A stretch of DNA of 64,000 bases from Colwellia sp. (GTDB lineage: Bacteria; Pseudomonadota; Gammaproteobacteria; Enterobacterales; Alteromonadaceae). Shown piece by piece: positions 1 to 8,701 of this stretch (positions are counted from its first letter, which is position 1; each line of letters opens with the position of its first letter). The stretch is taken from assembly GCA_013215385.1 (NCBI GenBank), contig JABSOY010000018.1, positions 1 through 64,000 on the forward strand, written 5' to 3'. The notes beneath the pieces were generated by a model. The model was given only the letters and a program-made list of their open reading frames with translations, was not told the origin of the DNA and ran no database searches. A program made the translations under genes and the position numbers.

Positions 1-378
1 AGCAGTGCGGTTGAGCTAACCAATGTTGCTGAAATATTTGCTAACCGTGTAGCTTTTGCCGCGTTAAAAACCGATGGCTCTGTGGTGACTTGGGGTGATA
101 GTGATAGAGGTGGAAATAGTAGTGAAGTTGAGCTAACCAATGTCGCTGAAATATATTTTAACAATGGAGCTTTTGCCGCGTTAAAAACCGATGGCTCTGT
201 GGTAACTTGGGGCCATAGTAGCTTGGGGGGAGATAGCAGTGCTGTTGACCTAACCAATGTCGCTAAAATATATGCTAACGATTATGCATTTGCCGCGTTA
301 AAAACCGATGGCTCTGTGGTGACTTGGGGCGATAGTCTCTGGGGGGGAGATAGCAGTGTTGTTGCTGATGATTTATAG
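1..378 (+). CDS. C-terminal part of an RCC1-like tandem-repeat protein (5' end outside window)
   Basis: The reading frame is open from the first base and ends at TAG 376-378, so this is the tail of a longer gene. It encodes three consecutive 39-residue repeats (117 bp each), each carrying the core FAALKTDGSVVTWG and a GG[ND]SS linker, followed by a short tail ending ADDL. The internal GTG at 82 is not a real start because the repeat runs through it. The VVTWG repeats resemble RCC1/beta-propeller-like repeats found in large secreted or surface proteins of marine bacteria. No C-terminal anchor is visible. The function is unknown and the family is assigned only by repeat type. Confidence 0.7.
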   Translation, partial: SSAVELTNVAEIFANRVAFAALKTDGSVVTWGDSDRGGNSSEVELTNVAEIYFNNGAFAALKTDGSVVTWGHSSLGGDSSAVDLTNVAKIYANDYAFAALKTDGSVVTWGDSLWGGDSSVVADDL

Positions 379-477
379 CCAAGCCAGTAAACCTAATTGT
401 TATCGATACTGATATGCCTTAAGGTAATTATGCGAAATGGTTAATATCGCGATATTAACCATTCTATTGATGCTAAT

Positions 478-670
478 GACCGCAATGTCGGATTACTTGT
501 CGCTAGATAAGCCAAGGCTAACGTCTGCTTTCGCATCATCAGTGACCAAAAACACCTTCAAAATCTACCGTTGCTAAGGACTCATCTGTGGCACCTAGTG
601 ACCTTAGAACAATGAACACTGGTAGTTTTCCCTCACCAAAAGCTAATGTCAAAAAAGTACGCATAGTTGA
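478..670 (+). repeat. Dispersed intergenic repeat, modules B then A
   Basis: Module B (478-596) recurs at 49518-49632 with few changes. Module A (about 590-670, containing TAGTGACCTTAGAACAATG and AAGCTAATGTCAAAAAAGT) recurs near 4410, 6497 and 9801. No reading frame is conserved. Apart from this, the interval 379-1068 holds no gene that I can support. Confidence 0.75.
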
Positions 671-1068
671 CGTAAGTACTTGAAAGTATCAATGTCGGCT
701 TAGAGCGAACAGCGGAAGTTAACTAATCTTATAAGAATCACCTAATATGAAATATATTCCCCTAATTTAAGTTATTTATTAAAAGACATAGGGGGATAAC
801 TACCCCTGACATATTAATATTACCGATTTACGATAAATTCATCTTGTATTTACGCATAAATAGACTAGAAATTTCATATATTTCACTTAGCTATTCCTCC
901 CTTCATAGAGTTTTCCCAATATGCATCGCAAGATGGAATGTCTTTTTTGTGCAATGGTGCAACTATTTTTAAAATAGGTTGATAAATAACCACTTATATT
1001 TGAGGCATGATTTATGCTGTTTAATTTGAATATATGATTAATTTTTCTCAAAAAAGAAGGAATATAAA

Positions 1069-1821
1069 ATGAAACTTATAACAGTATCACTTTTTTTTAT
1101 AACACTTTTCGTTGGAACAGCAAACGCAGGTCTGATTGGCTTTTACGATCTTGACGGTAATGGAGATGAAAAAACAGGATTAGGATCTGATTTAACTGAA
1201 CCTGGTGGAGTAGTAAATTATGTTGCTGGTCTAGATGGTCTTGCTGCTTCATTTGATGGTACGGGTAATTCTTGGTTAAGAGCGTCTATTAATTCAAGTG
1301 GAAATACTGTACCTAACTTTAGCTGGGGAACGTGGGTAAAGTTAAGTGATCCAAATGCTTGGAATATATTTTTGTCAAATGATAATGGTGGCTGGGATCG
1401 TTTTTCACAGGTTGAAAATGGAAAATGGTCAGTAAGCAAAAACGGTGTTATCAATTCACCTGTTACTGCAACCACGGACTGGACATTTATTGCTCATACT
1501 TTTGATGGAATAACTCAAAAACTTTATGTTGATGGGAATCCTGTATTCTCTTTTGCTGATGGCGTAAATTCCTCACATTCATTCATAGATATAGGTCGAA
1601 ACGCAAATAGCGCATTCCCGCTTAATGGTCTAATGGACGGCGTATTCTTTTTTGATCAAACACTTACTTCTCAAGAAGTGGCAACCATTAGAACTGGTGG
1701 TGCTAGCGGCAACGGTGTACTTCAAGTAGCTGGTATTGCTGTCCCAGAACCATCTACACTTGCCATTTTTGCATTAGGAATTATTGGTTTAGCAGCACGT
1801 CGATTTAAGAAACAATCTTAA
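1069..1821 (+). CDS. PEP-CTERM protein with LamG/concanavalin A-like domain
   Basis: This is an exported 250-residue protein. Residues 1-20 form a signal peptide ending TANA|G. Residues about 22-215 have the pattern of a LamG/concanavalin-like lectin fold (FYDLDGNG, SWGTWVKL, WTFIAHTFDG, LYVDGNPV, GLMDGVFFFDQTL). Residues 225-250 are a PEP-CTERM sorting signal: VPEP, a hydrophobic stretch, then RRFKKQS. PEP-CTERM proteins are processed by an exosortase at the inner membrane; none is encoded in this window. An AGAAGGA ribosome binding site lies 8 bases before the ATG, and a terminator follows the stop. It is a single-gene unit. A role in surface or biofilm-matrix carbohydrate binding is inferred from the domain only. 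Confidence 0.88.
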   Translation: MKLITVSLFFITLFVGTANAGLIGFYDLDGNGDEKTGLGSDLTEPGGVVNYVAGLDGLAASFDGTGNSWLRASINSSGNTVPNFSWGTWVKLSDPNAWNIFLSNDNGGWDRFSQVENGKWSVSKNGVINSPVTATTDWTFIAHTFDGITQKLYVDGNPVFSFADGVNSSHSFIDIGRNANSAFPLNGLMDGVFFFDQTLTSQEVATIRTGGASGNGVLQVAGIAVPEPSTLAIFALGIIGLAARRFKKQS

Positions 1822-1848
1822 TTATTTAAAATTTTCTGATTCTATAAA

Positions 1849-1878
1849 AACATCAATTGTCATAATTGGTGTTTTTTT
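1849..1878 (+). terminator. Rho-independent terminator of the LamG PEP-CTERM gene
   Basis: A 10-bp stem (AACATCAATT paired with AATTGGTGTT, one G-T pair) with a 5-base loop is followed by a T run. It starts 27 bases after the stop codon. Confidence 0.8.
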
Positions 1879-1986
1879 GTTTCTGATTTCTGTTTATTTC
1901 ATTATTTAAACTAGTGCTATTTTTTATAAAACGTCAGCATTATAATAAAAAGTAGTCATTAAAACGTTGAGCTGATACTTCAACTT

Positions 1987-2093
1987 TATGTCTCGAATGT
2001 GGCCACAGTGAGCCTTAGCTCGTAATCAAATGAGCAACTAAAAAAAGGTTACCGCTAAGGACTCCTTGGTTAAGGTTTTTAGATATCAGCTTT
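1987..2093 (+). repeat. Dispersed intergenic repeat, module C (an empty IS target)
   Basis: It begins TCTCGAATGTGGCCACAGTG and continues with a segment repeated at 49633-49706 (GAGCCTTA-CTCGTAAT-AAATGA). The last 21 bases (2070-2090, ending TAGATATCAGC) occur inverted at 58132-58152. Its first bases match the reconstructed insertion site of the IS element at 8455-9800. Confidence 0.7.
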
Positions 2094-2290
2094 CCGATCA
2101 TACAACGGACAAAAATTAATTAGTTCCACCTCGTTTTGGGGCACATTGCGCCTTAGGAAATATGATCACCTTATAGTCTTTTTAGTCCTTTTAGTCTGAA
2201 CAGACTATAATGAGGAACTCAATAACAGAGCTCATCAAAAAACTGTATTCATATTATTTGACTACAATTCATCTAAATATTTTTGAAAGT

Positions 2291-2371
2291 CTACAATGTT
2301 TTACTATTATTTTGTAACGCTAATTTAACTGCCTTTTTATAATACTCTTTGGCTTTAACCGTATTATCCAT
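2291..2371 (-). pseudogene. Possible fragment of a tetratricopeptide-repeat gene
   Basis: This 26-codon frame reads M-DNTVKAKEYYKKAVKLALQ and ends in TAG; it resembles one TPR/Sel1 helix pair. Frames upstream on the same strand are broken by stops and there is no ribosome binding site. It is probably debris of a decayed gene. The rest of 2094-2695 shows nothing I recognise. Confidence 0.3.
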
Positions 2372-2695
2372 TGTTAGCTAAATTACCGATAAAAATATCT
2401 AGCCTAACCACTATTTCTCTCAACTACTTGATATAATTTCTTTGTGGTCAGGCCGTGTAAAAACTCTACATAATTAAAATTCGAGGTTAGTGTTTATCTA
2501 TGGGATTTTAATGATTTCGCGTATATATCCCATAGTTTTTTATTAGTAATATTTATTATTGCAAGTTTCAAAAAGACTACTAAACAAGGTTATGAAGACT
2601 TCTCAGTCATATCACACGAATATTTAATTAAAAAATATATGGGAAAATGGGGCTCCATCCCCCTTTGGATTTAAAGATATTTAATCAAAGCTCTG

Positions 2696-3199
2696 CTAGA
2701 AATTAATCCCAAATAATTTATTATTGTCGCCGTACATTTCAATCATACCTTCGAAGCTAAAACCTAGCTTTTCAAGCAAGCCAGAGGAGCGCAGATTATC
2801 GACTTTAGTAACCGCTATTACTCGATTTAATCCGTTGTCATGATTAGCACTTTTTAGCACTGCCGAAGCAGATTCTTTTGCGTAACCCATAGACCAATGT
2901 TGTTTTAGAAAGGAATAACCTAAATCGGCATCTTCTAATATTGCTCTTTTAAGCAGACCGCACATTCCAATGGGCTCTCCTGTTTCCTTTAATTCCACCA
3001 GATACAAACCGAAACCAAATTCCTGATAAGTTGCTATTGGTCCATCGTTCAAATATTTTATCGCATCGTCTATGGTTCGTACTTTTTTGTCTTCTATATT
3101 GGCGATAAATGAAGGCTCATTCAAAAGATGAATAATAAACTCAGCATCTTTTTTCGAAAAATGTCTAATACGTAACCTGTTCGTTTCACAAATAATCAT
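2696..3199 (-). CDS. GNAT family N-acetyltransferase (RimJ/RimL-like)
   Basis: The protein of 167 residues has the GNAT pattern: RLRIRHFSKKDAEFI at the N-terminus, GMCGLLKR..LEDADLGYSFL in the core, the acetyl-CoA-binding segment around HWSMGYAKESASAVL, and NLRSSGLLEKLGFSFEG near the C-terminus. It probably transfers acetyl from acetyl-CoA to an amino group on a protein or small molecule; the substrate is unknown. The frame stays open upstream to 3343, but the start at 3199 is preferred. An AAAGAGGT ribosome binding site precedes it at good spacing, and the family begins at this point. It is divergent from the LysR-type gene, about 200 bases away. Confidence 0.85.
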   Translation of the reverse strand: MIICETNRLRIRHFSKKDAEFIIHLLNEPSFIANIEDKKVRTIDDAIKYLNDGPIATYQEFGFGLYLVELKETGEPIGMCGLLKRAILEDADLGYSFLKQHWSMGYAKESASAVLKSANHDNGLNRVIAVTKVDNLRSSGLLEKLGFSFEGMIEMYGDNNKLFGINF

Positions 3200-3403
3200 G
3201 ATATACCTCTTTATAAACTTTATTACGACTGTCTGAACAGTAACTAAAAATTGTAGAAGTTCGATTATTGCTCTATACGACACATGAGGTAAAATGATAT
3301 AAACTAACATAGCCATTAGATAAACTAATAACAAGGCAGTCAAACTATCAATAAATCCCCACCGCTAAAGGCTATTCAATATTTTTCAACCACAGCTCGT
3401 CAT

Positions 3404-4240
3404 TTGAGCTTTAGTAAAGCTGCACAAGAGCTGTGTGTCACACAAAGTGCCGTTAGTCACCAAGTGAAGTTATTAGAAGAGTTTTTTAATAAGAAACTTT
3501 TAATACGCCAAGGCAAACGAATATCCCTGACTCAAGAAGGTGATGATTTAAATTCTGTCGTCAGAGACAGTTTACAGCGCATAGAAACAGTGAGTAATCA
3601 CATTCTTAAAGAGCCTGAAACGCATTTAAAGATAATAGCCCAGACCTCAATAGCCACCGAATGGCTTGCCCCAAGAATAGCATCGTTTAAGCAGTCATTT
3701 CCTGATATCTCATGTTATCTAACCATGGAATCTATGGCAGCAAGTTTTGACGCACAAGAGTTTGATATTGTCATAGGTACATGGCCTACGCCCGATAACT
3801 TTGTATCTACAAAATTAAGAGATGAATATTGGTTCCCAGTATGTGCGCCATCGCTTAGTTCTAAAATTAACGCCAATCAGAGTGCTTCTATTTTAACGTT
3901 ACCTTTATACTCATCTGAAAATGGGGAGGATTGGCAACTATGGATGCAAAGACAGCAACTGAGACGTCCTGCAATCACCAAAGTGGAGCATTTTGGGTTA
4001 GCCTTACTAGCCACTAAAGCAGCATTGAGTGGGCAAGGTGTTGCATTAAGTAACCGATTTTTGGCTGAAGATTTAATTAAACAAGGAAAGCTAGTCTCAT
4101 TTCCTCAATGGCGGTATCAACTACCCTGGGGGCAGTATCATGTGCACTATCGTCAAGGCAGTCATTATTCTAATGCCGTTCAATATTTTGTGGAATGGTT
4201 GCAGTTACAAATCAGTAGCGATAGAAGATCTCAATGTTAG
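3404..4240 (+). CDS. LysR family transcriptional regulator (GcvA-like), start codon anomalous
   Basis: Residues 1-50 are a LysR winged helix (SFSKAAQELCVTQSAVSHQV) and residues about 80-265 a periplasmic-binding-type effector domain. The sequence is closest to GcvA-like regulators. The only standard start codon in frame is TTG at 3404. The conserved N-terminus of the family continues upstream (PPLKAIQYFSTTARHL) in an open frame that begins at 3332. There, ATC at 3347, 10 bases after an AAGG, could be a rare start. So either the gene uses a non-standard start or its own start has been lost and the HTH is slightly clipped. It is divergent from the GNAT gene, which it might control. Confidence 0.75.
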   Translation: MSFSKAAQELCVTQSAVSHQVKLLEEFFNKKLLIRQGKRISLTQEGDDLNSVVRDSLQRIETVSNHILKEPETHLKIIAQTSIATEWLAPRIASFKQSFPDISCYLTMESMAASFDAQEFDIVIGTWPTPDNFVSTKLRDEYWFPVCAPSLSSKINANQSASILTLPLYSSENGEDWQLWMQRQQLRRPAITKVEHFGLALLATKAALSGQGVALSNRFLAEDLIKQGKLVSFPQWRYQLPWGQYHVHYRQGSHYSNAVQYFVEWLQLQISSDRRSQC

Positions 4241-4295
4241 GCATAATTTAGCTATTGTAGTGGAGCTGTTAATTTTGCCACCTGATTAGAGTATT

Positions 4296-4372
4296 CTATG
4301 GTGCAATGGGGGCGAAAGCTCCATAGGAAAATACTGCTATTGTCAGCTATCCCTAAAGATAGCGGTCATAAA
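4296..4372 (-). repeat. Dispersed hairpin repeat, family E (reverse orientation)
   Basis: Reading the minus strand gives ACCGCTATCTTTAGGGATAG followed by a CTATGG...CCCC block. It matches the hairpin repeats at 53513-53616 and 58161-58262, which lie on the plus strand. It can form a stem from GCTATC and GATAGC. Confidence 0.6.
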
Positions 4373-4402
4373 AGTGAAGGTAATTGTTTTAAAATTTAAG
4401 AC

Positions 4403-4490
4403 CGCAATGTGGTAGCTAGTGACCTTAGAAAAATGAACACTGGTAGTTTTTCCCTCACCAAAACTAACGTCAAAAAAGTGCGCAGAGCGG
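4403..4490 (+). repeat. Dispersed intergenic repeat, module A
   Basis: It contains GACCGCAATGTGGTAGCTAG, then TGACCTTAGAAAAATGAACA and a CTCACCAAAACTAACGTC block. It matches the module A copies at about 590, 6497 and 9801. The remainder to 4693 has no supported gene. Confidence 0.7.
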
Positions 4491-4693
4491 AAGAAAGATT
4501 TTGAAATTATAAATGATTGACTAAGTCTGCTTAATGGCCGTTAGTTGACCTAAGCAAATTCAACGTTAACTTCAAGAGCTGCGCACTAAGCTATATGGAG
4601 TTGAAAGCGTAGTTCACTTGGTTTTTGGGGGTGCTGCTTATGCTCAAAGCGAAGTGATTATCTAATTATTGTCGCCTGTTTATTCAATAGGGG

Positions 4694-5143
4694 CTACTTA
4701 TCAGTGAATTTAATCGAATTGAAAATTCTTCGGCCTTGTTCAAGCTGTAGTTCTTTTTTAAATTCAATTAGCATTGAAAAACGAACCTTCCCATTAACTT
4801 GGGGAATTCTCAGGGCCATACGATTGTCGAGCACTAAAATACTCGCGGAAAGTCCATCAATTTCTACAGACTCAATTTTACCTTCGCTCATTTCATTAAA
4901 TTGCGAAGCATACCATCCTAAATCATAACTGAGCACAATATAATTATTTTGATATTGCCCTGCATTAGAGTCAATTATCTGGATCTGAACTGGTTGCAGG
5001 TCTGGTGGATGCATAAAACAAAAGTTATTGTTAGAGCAGTTTTTTGTCCAGATTTTTTTATTTGCACTATTCTCGCCATGGGACGTGTTCGAGAAAAACA
5101 AAATCGAGCTAAATAAAAGTAACAATAGCTTTTTGATCGACAT
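4694..5143 (-). CDS. Exported protein of unknown function
   Basis: The 149-residue protein starts at ATG 5143, after a TTGGAG ribosome binding site; the upstream in-frame ATG is less likely. Residues 1-24 form a signal peptide (MSIKKLLLLLFSSILFFSNT) cut near SHG|E. The mature part is small, has a cysteine pair (NCSNNNFC), and ends in a charged helix (EFKKELQLEQGRRIFNSI). I do not recognise the family. It lies just before a PEP-CTERM protease in the same direction, about 75 bases apart, and might be co-transcribed with it. Confidence 0.6.
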   Translation of the reverse strand: MSIKKLLLLLFSSILFFSNTSHGENSANKKIWTKNCSNNNFCFMHPPDLQPVQIQIIDSNAGQYQNNYIVLSYDLGWYASQFNEMSEGKIESVEIDGLSASILVLDNRMALRIPQVNGKVRFSMLIEFKKELQLEQGRRIFNSIKFTDK

Positions 5144-5219
5144 AAAAACTCCAAGGAAAAACAAACACATGACCCACAATAATAGGCATCAAGTGTAGGT
5201 TGATATTAAAACAATGACT

Positions 5220-5891
5220 TTAGCTATTTCTCTTTATCTGACTTTGATACATCAACCCAAAAGCAATTAAGAACAACAACAGAACACTCGGCTCAGGTAC
5301 AGGAGTAGGTATAGTCGCCGCAGCAACAATCAGTACCGGATTAATATCAATCCAAAACAGTTGGCCATCTGTTTGTACTAACGGGCTATTACGAATTATG
5401 CTTACTTCACTATTGGTTATCTCAGTAAAATTGTTAAGAAAAGGGTTCATTAAAAAACTGCCATTTAAATGGCCAAGACCTAAATTATGCCCTAATTCAT
5501 GGGCAAGTAATTCACCACCAAACCCCCCAGCTGCAAAACTGGATTCAACAACGAAGTCATTACCTGGATACTCACCACAACCAACGATTCCGGGATTAAT
5601 ACTACCACCACAGGCACTGATAGTATCAACAAAGTAAAAATTAACTATGGTTGATAACCCGACATGCATACCAAATAATTGCGATATTTCTGCACTTGAA
5701 GTTATATCTAACAAACTAGGAAACACTAGCTCAGATGCCGTGCCAATGCGAATATCTATTGGCATATTACCAAAGCTTGTTTGAGAAAAAATAGCATCTA
5801 GAGCCGTCTCTTGTGTGGTAATGAATCCCGCTTGCGAAAGAGGTGCTATTAGTAATGATGCTGTTAAAATTAGGATTTTAATTATCTTCAT
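5220..5891 (-). CDS. PEP-CTERM-anchored metzincin metalloprotease
   Basis: This is an exported 223-residue protein. The signal peptide ends at about residue 21 (LSQA|G). Residues 131-141 are HELGHNLGLGH, the full HExxHxxGxxH zinc motif of metzincins with three His ligands and the catalytic Glu. FLMNPF at about 147-152 may be the Met-turn. Residues about 197-223 are a PEP-CTERM signal: VPEP, a hydrophobic run, then QIKRNS. The protease is therefore predicted to be handled by an exosortase and to act at the cell surface or after release. It has no propeptide of usual size and is short for its class. An AAGGA ribosome binding site precedes ATG 5891. The substrate is unknown. Confidence 0.85.
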   Translation of the reverse strand: MKIIKILILTASLLIAPLSQAGFITTQETALDAIFSQTSFGNMPIDIRIGTASELVFPSLLDITSSAEISQLFGMHVGLSTIVNFYFVDTISACGGSINPGIVGCGEYPGNDFVVESSFAAGGFGGELLAHELGHNLGLGHLNGSFLMNPFLNNFTEITNSEVSIIRNSPLVQTDGQLFWIDINPVLIVAAATIPTPVPEPSVLLLFLIAFGLMYQSQIKRNS

Positions 5892-6216
5892 GATTATTCC
5901 TTGTTAATCTCTTTCCCTACTTCACAGATGAGTTATTGATATTAATTGAAGTTATTTTCCATTCAAAAACAAGCAATTATTATTCCAAACAATAAAATAT
6001 CAACCTTTTCAATTGTCTGTGTATTTGTTCTATTTCTGAAATTTCAATATTGTAAAAAGACCTGACACAATCAATGATTTAATCGTATGTTTTTGTACGA
6101 ATATATTTAACTATTTAAGGTGATTTACTATCACTGGCTTATCATATTCTAATATCGCGTAAACTGTCTTATTGATGTACATGCCACAAACGTATTCAGT
6201 ATCCTTATTTTAGTCA

Positions 6217-6242
6217 GAAAAAAGCACCTGGGAGAAGGTGCT
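6217..6242 (-). terminator. Rho-independent terminator (minus strand) of the decayed PEP-CTERM gene
   Basis: On the minus strand AGCACC and GGTGCT enclose an 8-base loop and are followed by a T run. It directly follows the PEP-CTERM remnant on the same strand, the only minus-strand coding trace near it. Confidence 0.7.
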
Positions 6243-6425
6243 TCGTACTTCAGTATTGCTTTTTGTTATTGATTTTCTCAAGCCAAACCTCACTATGCCT
6301 AATGTGAATATTGCAAGGGTTAAGGGTTCTGGATTTTGATTTTTGGAGTATCACTAAAGTCAATGTAAGCGAACGCATATTCGAGTTCTATATTGAATGT
6401 GAATTCGGAATAAACGTTACCAGTC
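6243..6425 (-). pseudogene. Remnant of a PEP-CTERM gene, frameshifted
   Basis: On the minus strand one frame reads NVYSEFTFNIELEYAFAYID up to about 6320. After a one-base shift the next frame reads NPEPLTLAIFTLGIV followed by RFGLRKS, a recognisable PEP-CTERM signal. No N-terminus or signal peptide survives and stops lie upstream. A terminator still follows. This is a broken fourth member of the PEP-CTERM set in the first 11 kb. Confidence 0.7.
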
Positions 6426-6496
6426 TAACAATGAATGACCGCTGTGGTGCGTGAAGCTGACCTTAGATTACCCCTGTTTCGCTAGGTAATAGCTTC

Positions 6497-6600
6497 CGCT
6501 GTGTGGCACCTAGTGACCTTAAAACAATGAACACTGGTAGTTTCCCTCACCAAAAGCTAATGTCAAAAAAGTGCGCATTGCTGACATTAGTGATGCACTT
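6497..6600 (+). repeat. Dispersed intergenic repeat, module A
   Basis: It contains GTGTGGCACCTAGTGACC, then a block ending AAAAAAGTGCGCATTGCTGA, and closely matches 590-670. The rest of 5892-7055 holds only this repeat and the PEP-CTERM remnant. Confidence 0.75.
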
Positions 6601-7055
6601 TTAAGGCACAAAGCTAAAGACCGCAGATTCGGCCAAAGGAGACATAAGCGTGATTATGTTGTCCGTCTCAAAAGCCTCAATTTGAGGGCAGTCAACAACT
6701 GGTTTAATGCGTAACTCACCTATATTGACTCTGACCCCTTTTATTTGGTTAATTGTATTTTATCAACATTAACTAAAACAGCTTTGCCCAAAATGGACTG
6801 TCATTTAAGTCAAAACCATGAGACCAAGTTATGCTAGCTAAAGCTTATACTTCCTTAAATCTCTACTAGACAAGTAAAAATAAAACATACGTTAACCAAT
6901 TGATAATACGAGTTAATCGTCAATAATCACCTCTTGTTTAGGCCGCGATTTAAGAAGATTTAAGAAGTTTTAAGTTGTTTGAACCCCCTCTCCGCTGTAG
7001 TTTTTTCACAACATTAACAAGCACATAGTTTTTTCTAATACCGATAGGATACAAA

Positions 7056-8279
7056 ATGGTTATCAGTTTAAAATTCAAAAATTTACTCACCGTTGCTATT
7101 TTAACTGGAGTGGTTAGCATTAATAGCTTTAATAGCTTTGCAGCGGAAAATGTTCCACATGCTCCTGAAGTTCAGAATTTGCCTACCAAGGGTGAATTCA
7201 ATGTCATTGAAAGAGCAATTCCTGAACTTAAAAAAGGCTTTATTGATTCAACGCCCGAAGACAAAAAAGACGGCATACCCGTGGGTGAGTTAGGCGCTGA
7301 TGGCGGCAACAAAGACATGATCCTTAAACTAGCACGGGAGATGGCCGACAGTAAACACGACCTTTATGACAGCATGCTCATCTCCTACAAAGGCAAGCTT
7401 GTGTTTGAATCCTATTACTCGCGTGGTCGCATCAATCTGCCTCATTTCCAAGCTTCTGCAACTAAATCTTACACGGCAATGGCCATTGGCCGAGCAATGC
7501 AGTTGGGATACCTGACTATGGCTGATTTAAACAAACCTGTGGTCAGTTTTCTAAAAGGTTTGAACTCTGAAAAATTTGTCGATGGTGCAGAGAATATCAC
7601 CCTTGAACAAGTGATGAGTATGCGCTCTGGTCTTCGTATCAGTGGAAATAAGATAACAGAAATCACAAACACTCCAGGACTGAATCAGGTTCAGGCACTT
7701 CTAGAGCAAAGTATCGCTATTACGCCGGTATCTCATACGTTCAGTTATCAGGGCATCGACGCAAATATTGCCATGCATGTACTTGATGCTGTTGTTCCGG
7801 GGTCCGCCAAAGACTTCATCAAAAATGAAGTACTCGGCAAAATGGGCATCACAGTCTATGGCTGGCCAATTGACGTCAATGGTCTCCCCCACGGGTATGG
7901 TGGAGTCGGATCCAATCAGAGATCACGAGATATGCTCAAGTGGGGTACGCTGATCATGAACAAAGGAAAATTGAATGGTAAGCAACTCATCCCAGCAGCG
8001 TTTATTGCCAAAGCGACCAGCAGAGTAGCCGAACCTAACGTTAATTGGGTGCCTGACGATGCAGAGGTATCTGGTTTATCTTATGGTTATTTTATGTGGC
8101 GAGCTGATATGAAAGTCGGTGACAAGTTGTATGATAATAAATTTGTCTGGGGCGGCGGAGGGCAATATGCCATGACTATCGAAGAACTGGATTTGGTTAT
8201 AGTTTTCACCGCACATGATGACATCGATACAACATTAGCCTTGGTTCCCAAAAGAGTCCTACCCGCATTTATAAAATAA
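7056..8279 (+). CDS. Periplasmic serine hydrolase (beta-lactamase class C/CubicO family)
   Basis: The 407-residue protein has a signal peptide of about 29 residues (ending SFAA). SATK at 134-137 is the SxxK nucleophile motif. FSYQGIDAN around residue 230 is in the place of the usual YxN. WGGGGQ near residue 370 stands for the third motif. This arrangement is typical of the esterase/6-aminohexanoate-dimer-hydrolase branch rather than true AmpC enzymes, so an esterase or amidase on an unknown substrate is more likely than antibiotic resistance. An AGGAT ribosome binding site precedes ATG 7056. It is isolated, without an evident operon. Confidence 0.85.
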   Translation: MVISLKFKNLLTVAILTGVVSINSFNSFAAENVPHAPEVQNLPTKGEFNVIERAIPELKKGFIDSTPEDKKDGIPVGELGADGGNKDMILKLAREMADSKHDLYDSMLISYKGKLVFESYYSRGRINLPHFQASATKSYTAMAIGRAMQLGYLTMADLNKPVVSFLKGLNSEKFVDGAENITLEQVMSMRSGLRISGNKITEITNTPGLNQVQALLEQSIAITPVSHTFSYQGIDANIAMHVLDAVVPGSAKDFIKNEVLGKMGITVYGWPIDVNGLPHGYGGVGSNQRSRDMLKWGTLIMNKGKLNGKQLIPAAFIAKATSRVAEPNVNWVPDDAEVSGLSYGYFMWRADMKVGDKLYDNKFVWGGGGQYAMTIEELDLVIVFTAHDDIDTTLALVPKRVLPAFIK

Positions 8280-8389
8280 AATCAGCTTAGTGTAACGTTC
8301 TGATATTTAGTGGATAAACTTTGATGTCAGAGGGGTTTGACGGAGAGACTTAGGATGAAAAACGCCAAACCTCAGCAATTAGTGATTTA

Positions 8390-8430
8390 GGCGTTATCGA
8401 TACAAAATCTAATCCAAATCAGCTTTAAGT
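8390..8430 (+). repeat. 41-bp dispersed repeat, copy 1
   Basis: It begins GGCGTTATCGATACAAAATC and ends CAGCTTTAAGT. It matches 44728-44768 except for about two bases. It lies just outside the left end of the IS element. Confidence 0.7.
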
Positions 8431-8456
8431 ACCAACTACCTAATATCTCGAATGTA

Positions 8457-8469
8457 TATGGACTCCTCC
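8457..8469 (+). repeat. Left subterminal inverted repeat of the IS
   Basis: TATGGACTCCTCC is an exact inverted match to 9785-9797. Confidence 0.85.
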
Positions 8470-8701
8470 TTTTCATCAAGCATTTCTTTATTAGGTTAAG
8501 GCGCGTACGTATATTCGGTTTTTAATTGGAGAAGCTATCTCCTAACCCTCAATGTATGCGCATCTCGATTCCTATCTGTGGCAGCGGGTTTTTAATCCCT
8601 CATTCGAGAACAGGTTTTATCAAGATGGATATCTTTATCTAATAATGGCTTACTTGGCGAAACTTTTTTTAAACTTTTTTAATCCAATAGATAACGGTAA
8701 T
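8470..8701 (-). ncRNA. Predicted bridge RNA (seekRNA) region of the IS
   Basis: This non-coding stretch follows the transposase stop inside the element, where IS1111-group elements encode their guide RNA. It carries ATCTCGA (8562-8568) and TGTGGCAGC (8577-8585), which also flank the element at 8445-8451 and 9801-9809. That is what target guides would look like. The RNA ends and folding are not determined here. Both matches are in the same strand sense, which needs checking against the known pairing scheme. Confidence 0.55.

Noticed and set aside
1218-1475. Minus-strand ORF opposite the LamG gene
   Set aside because: It is a shadow of a well-supported gene and has no ribosome binding site.
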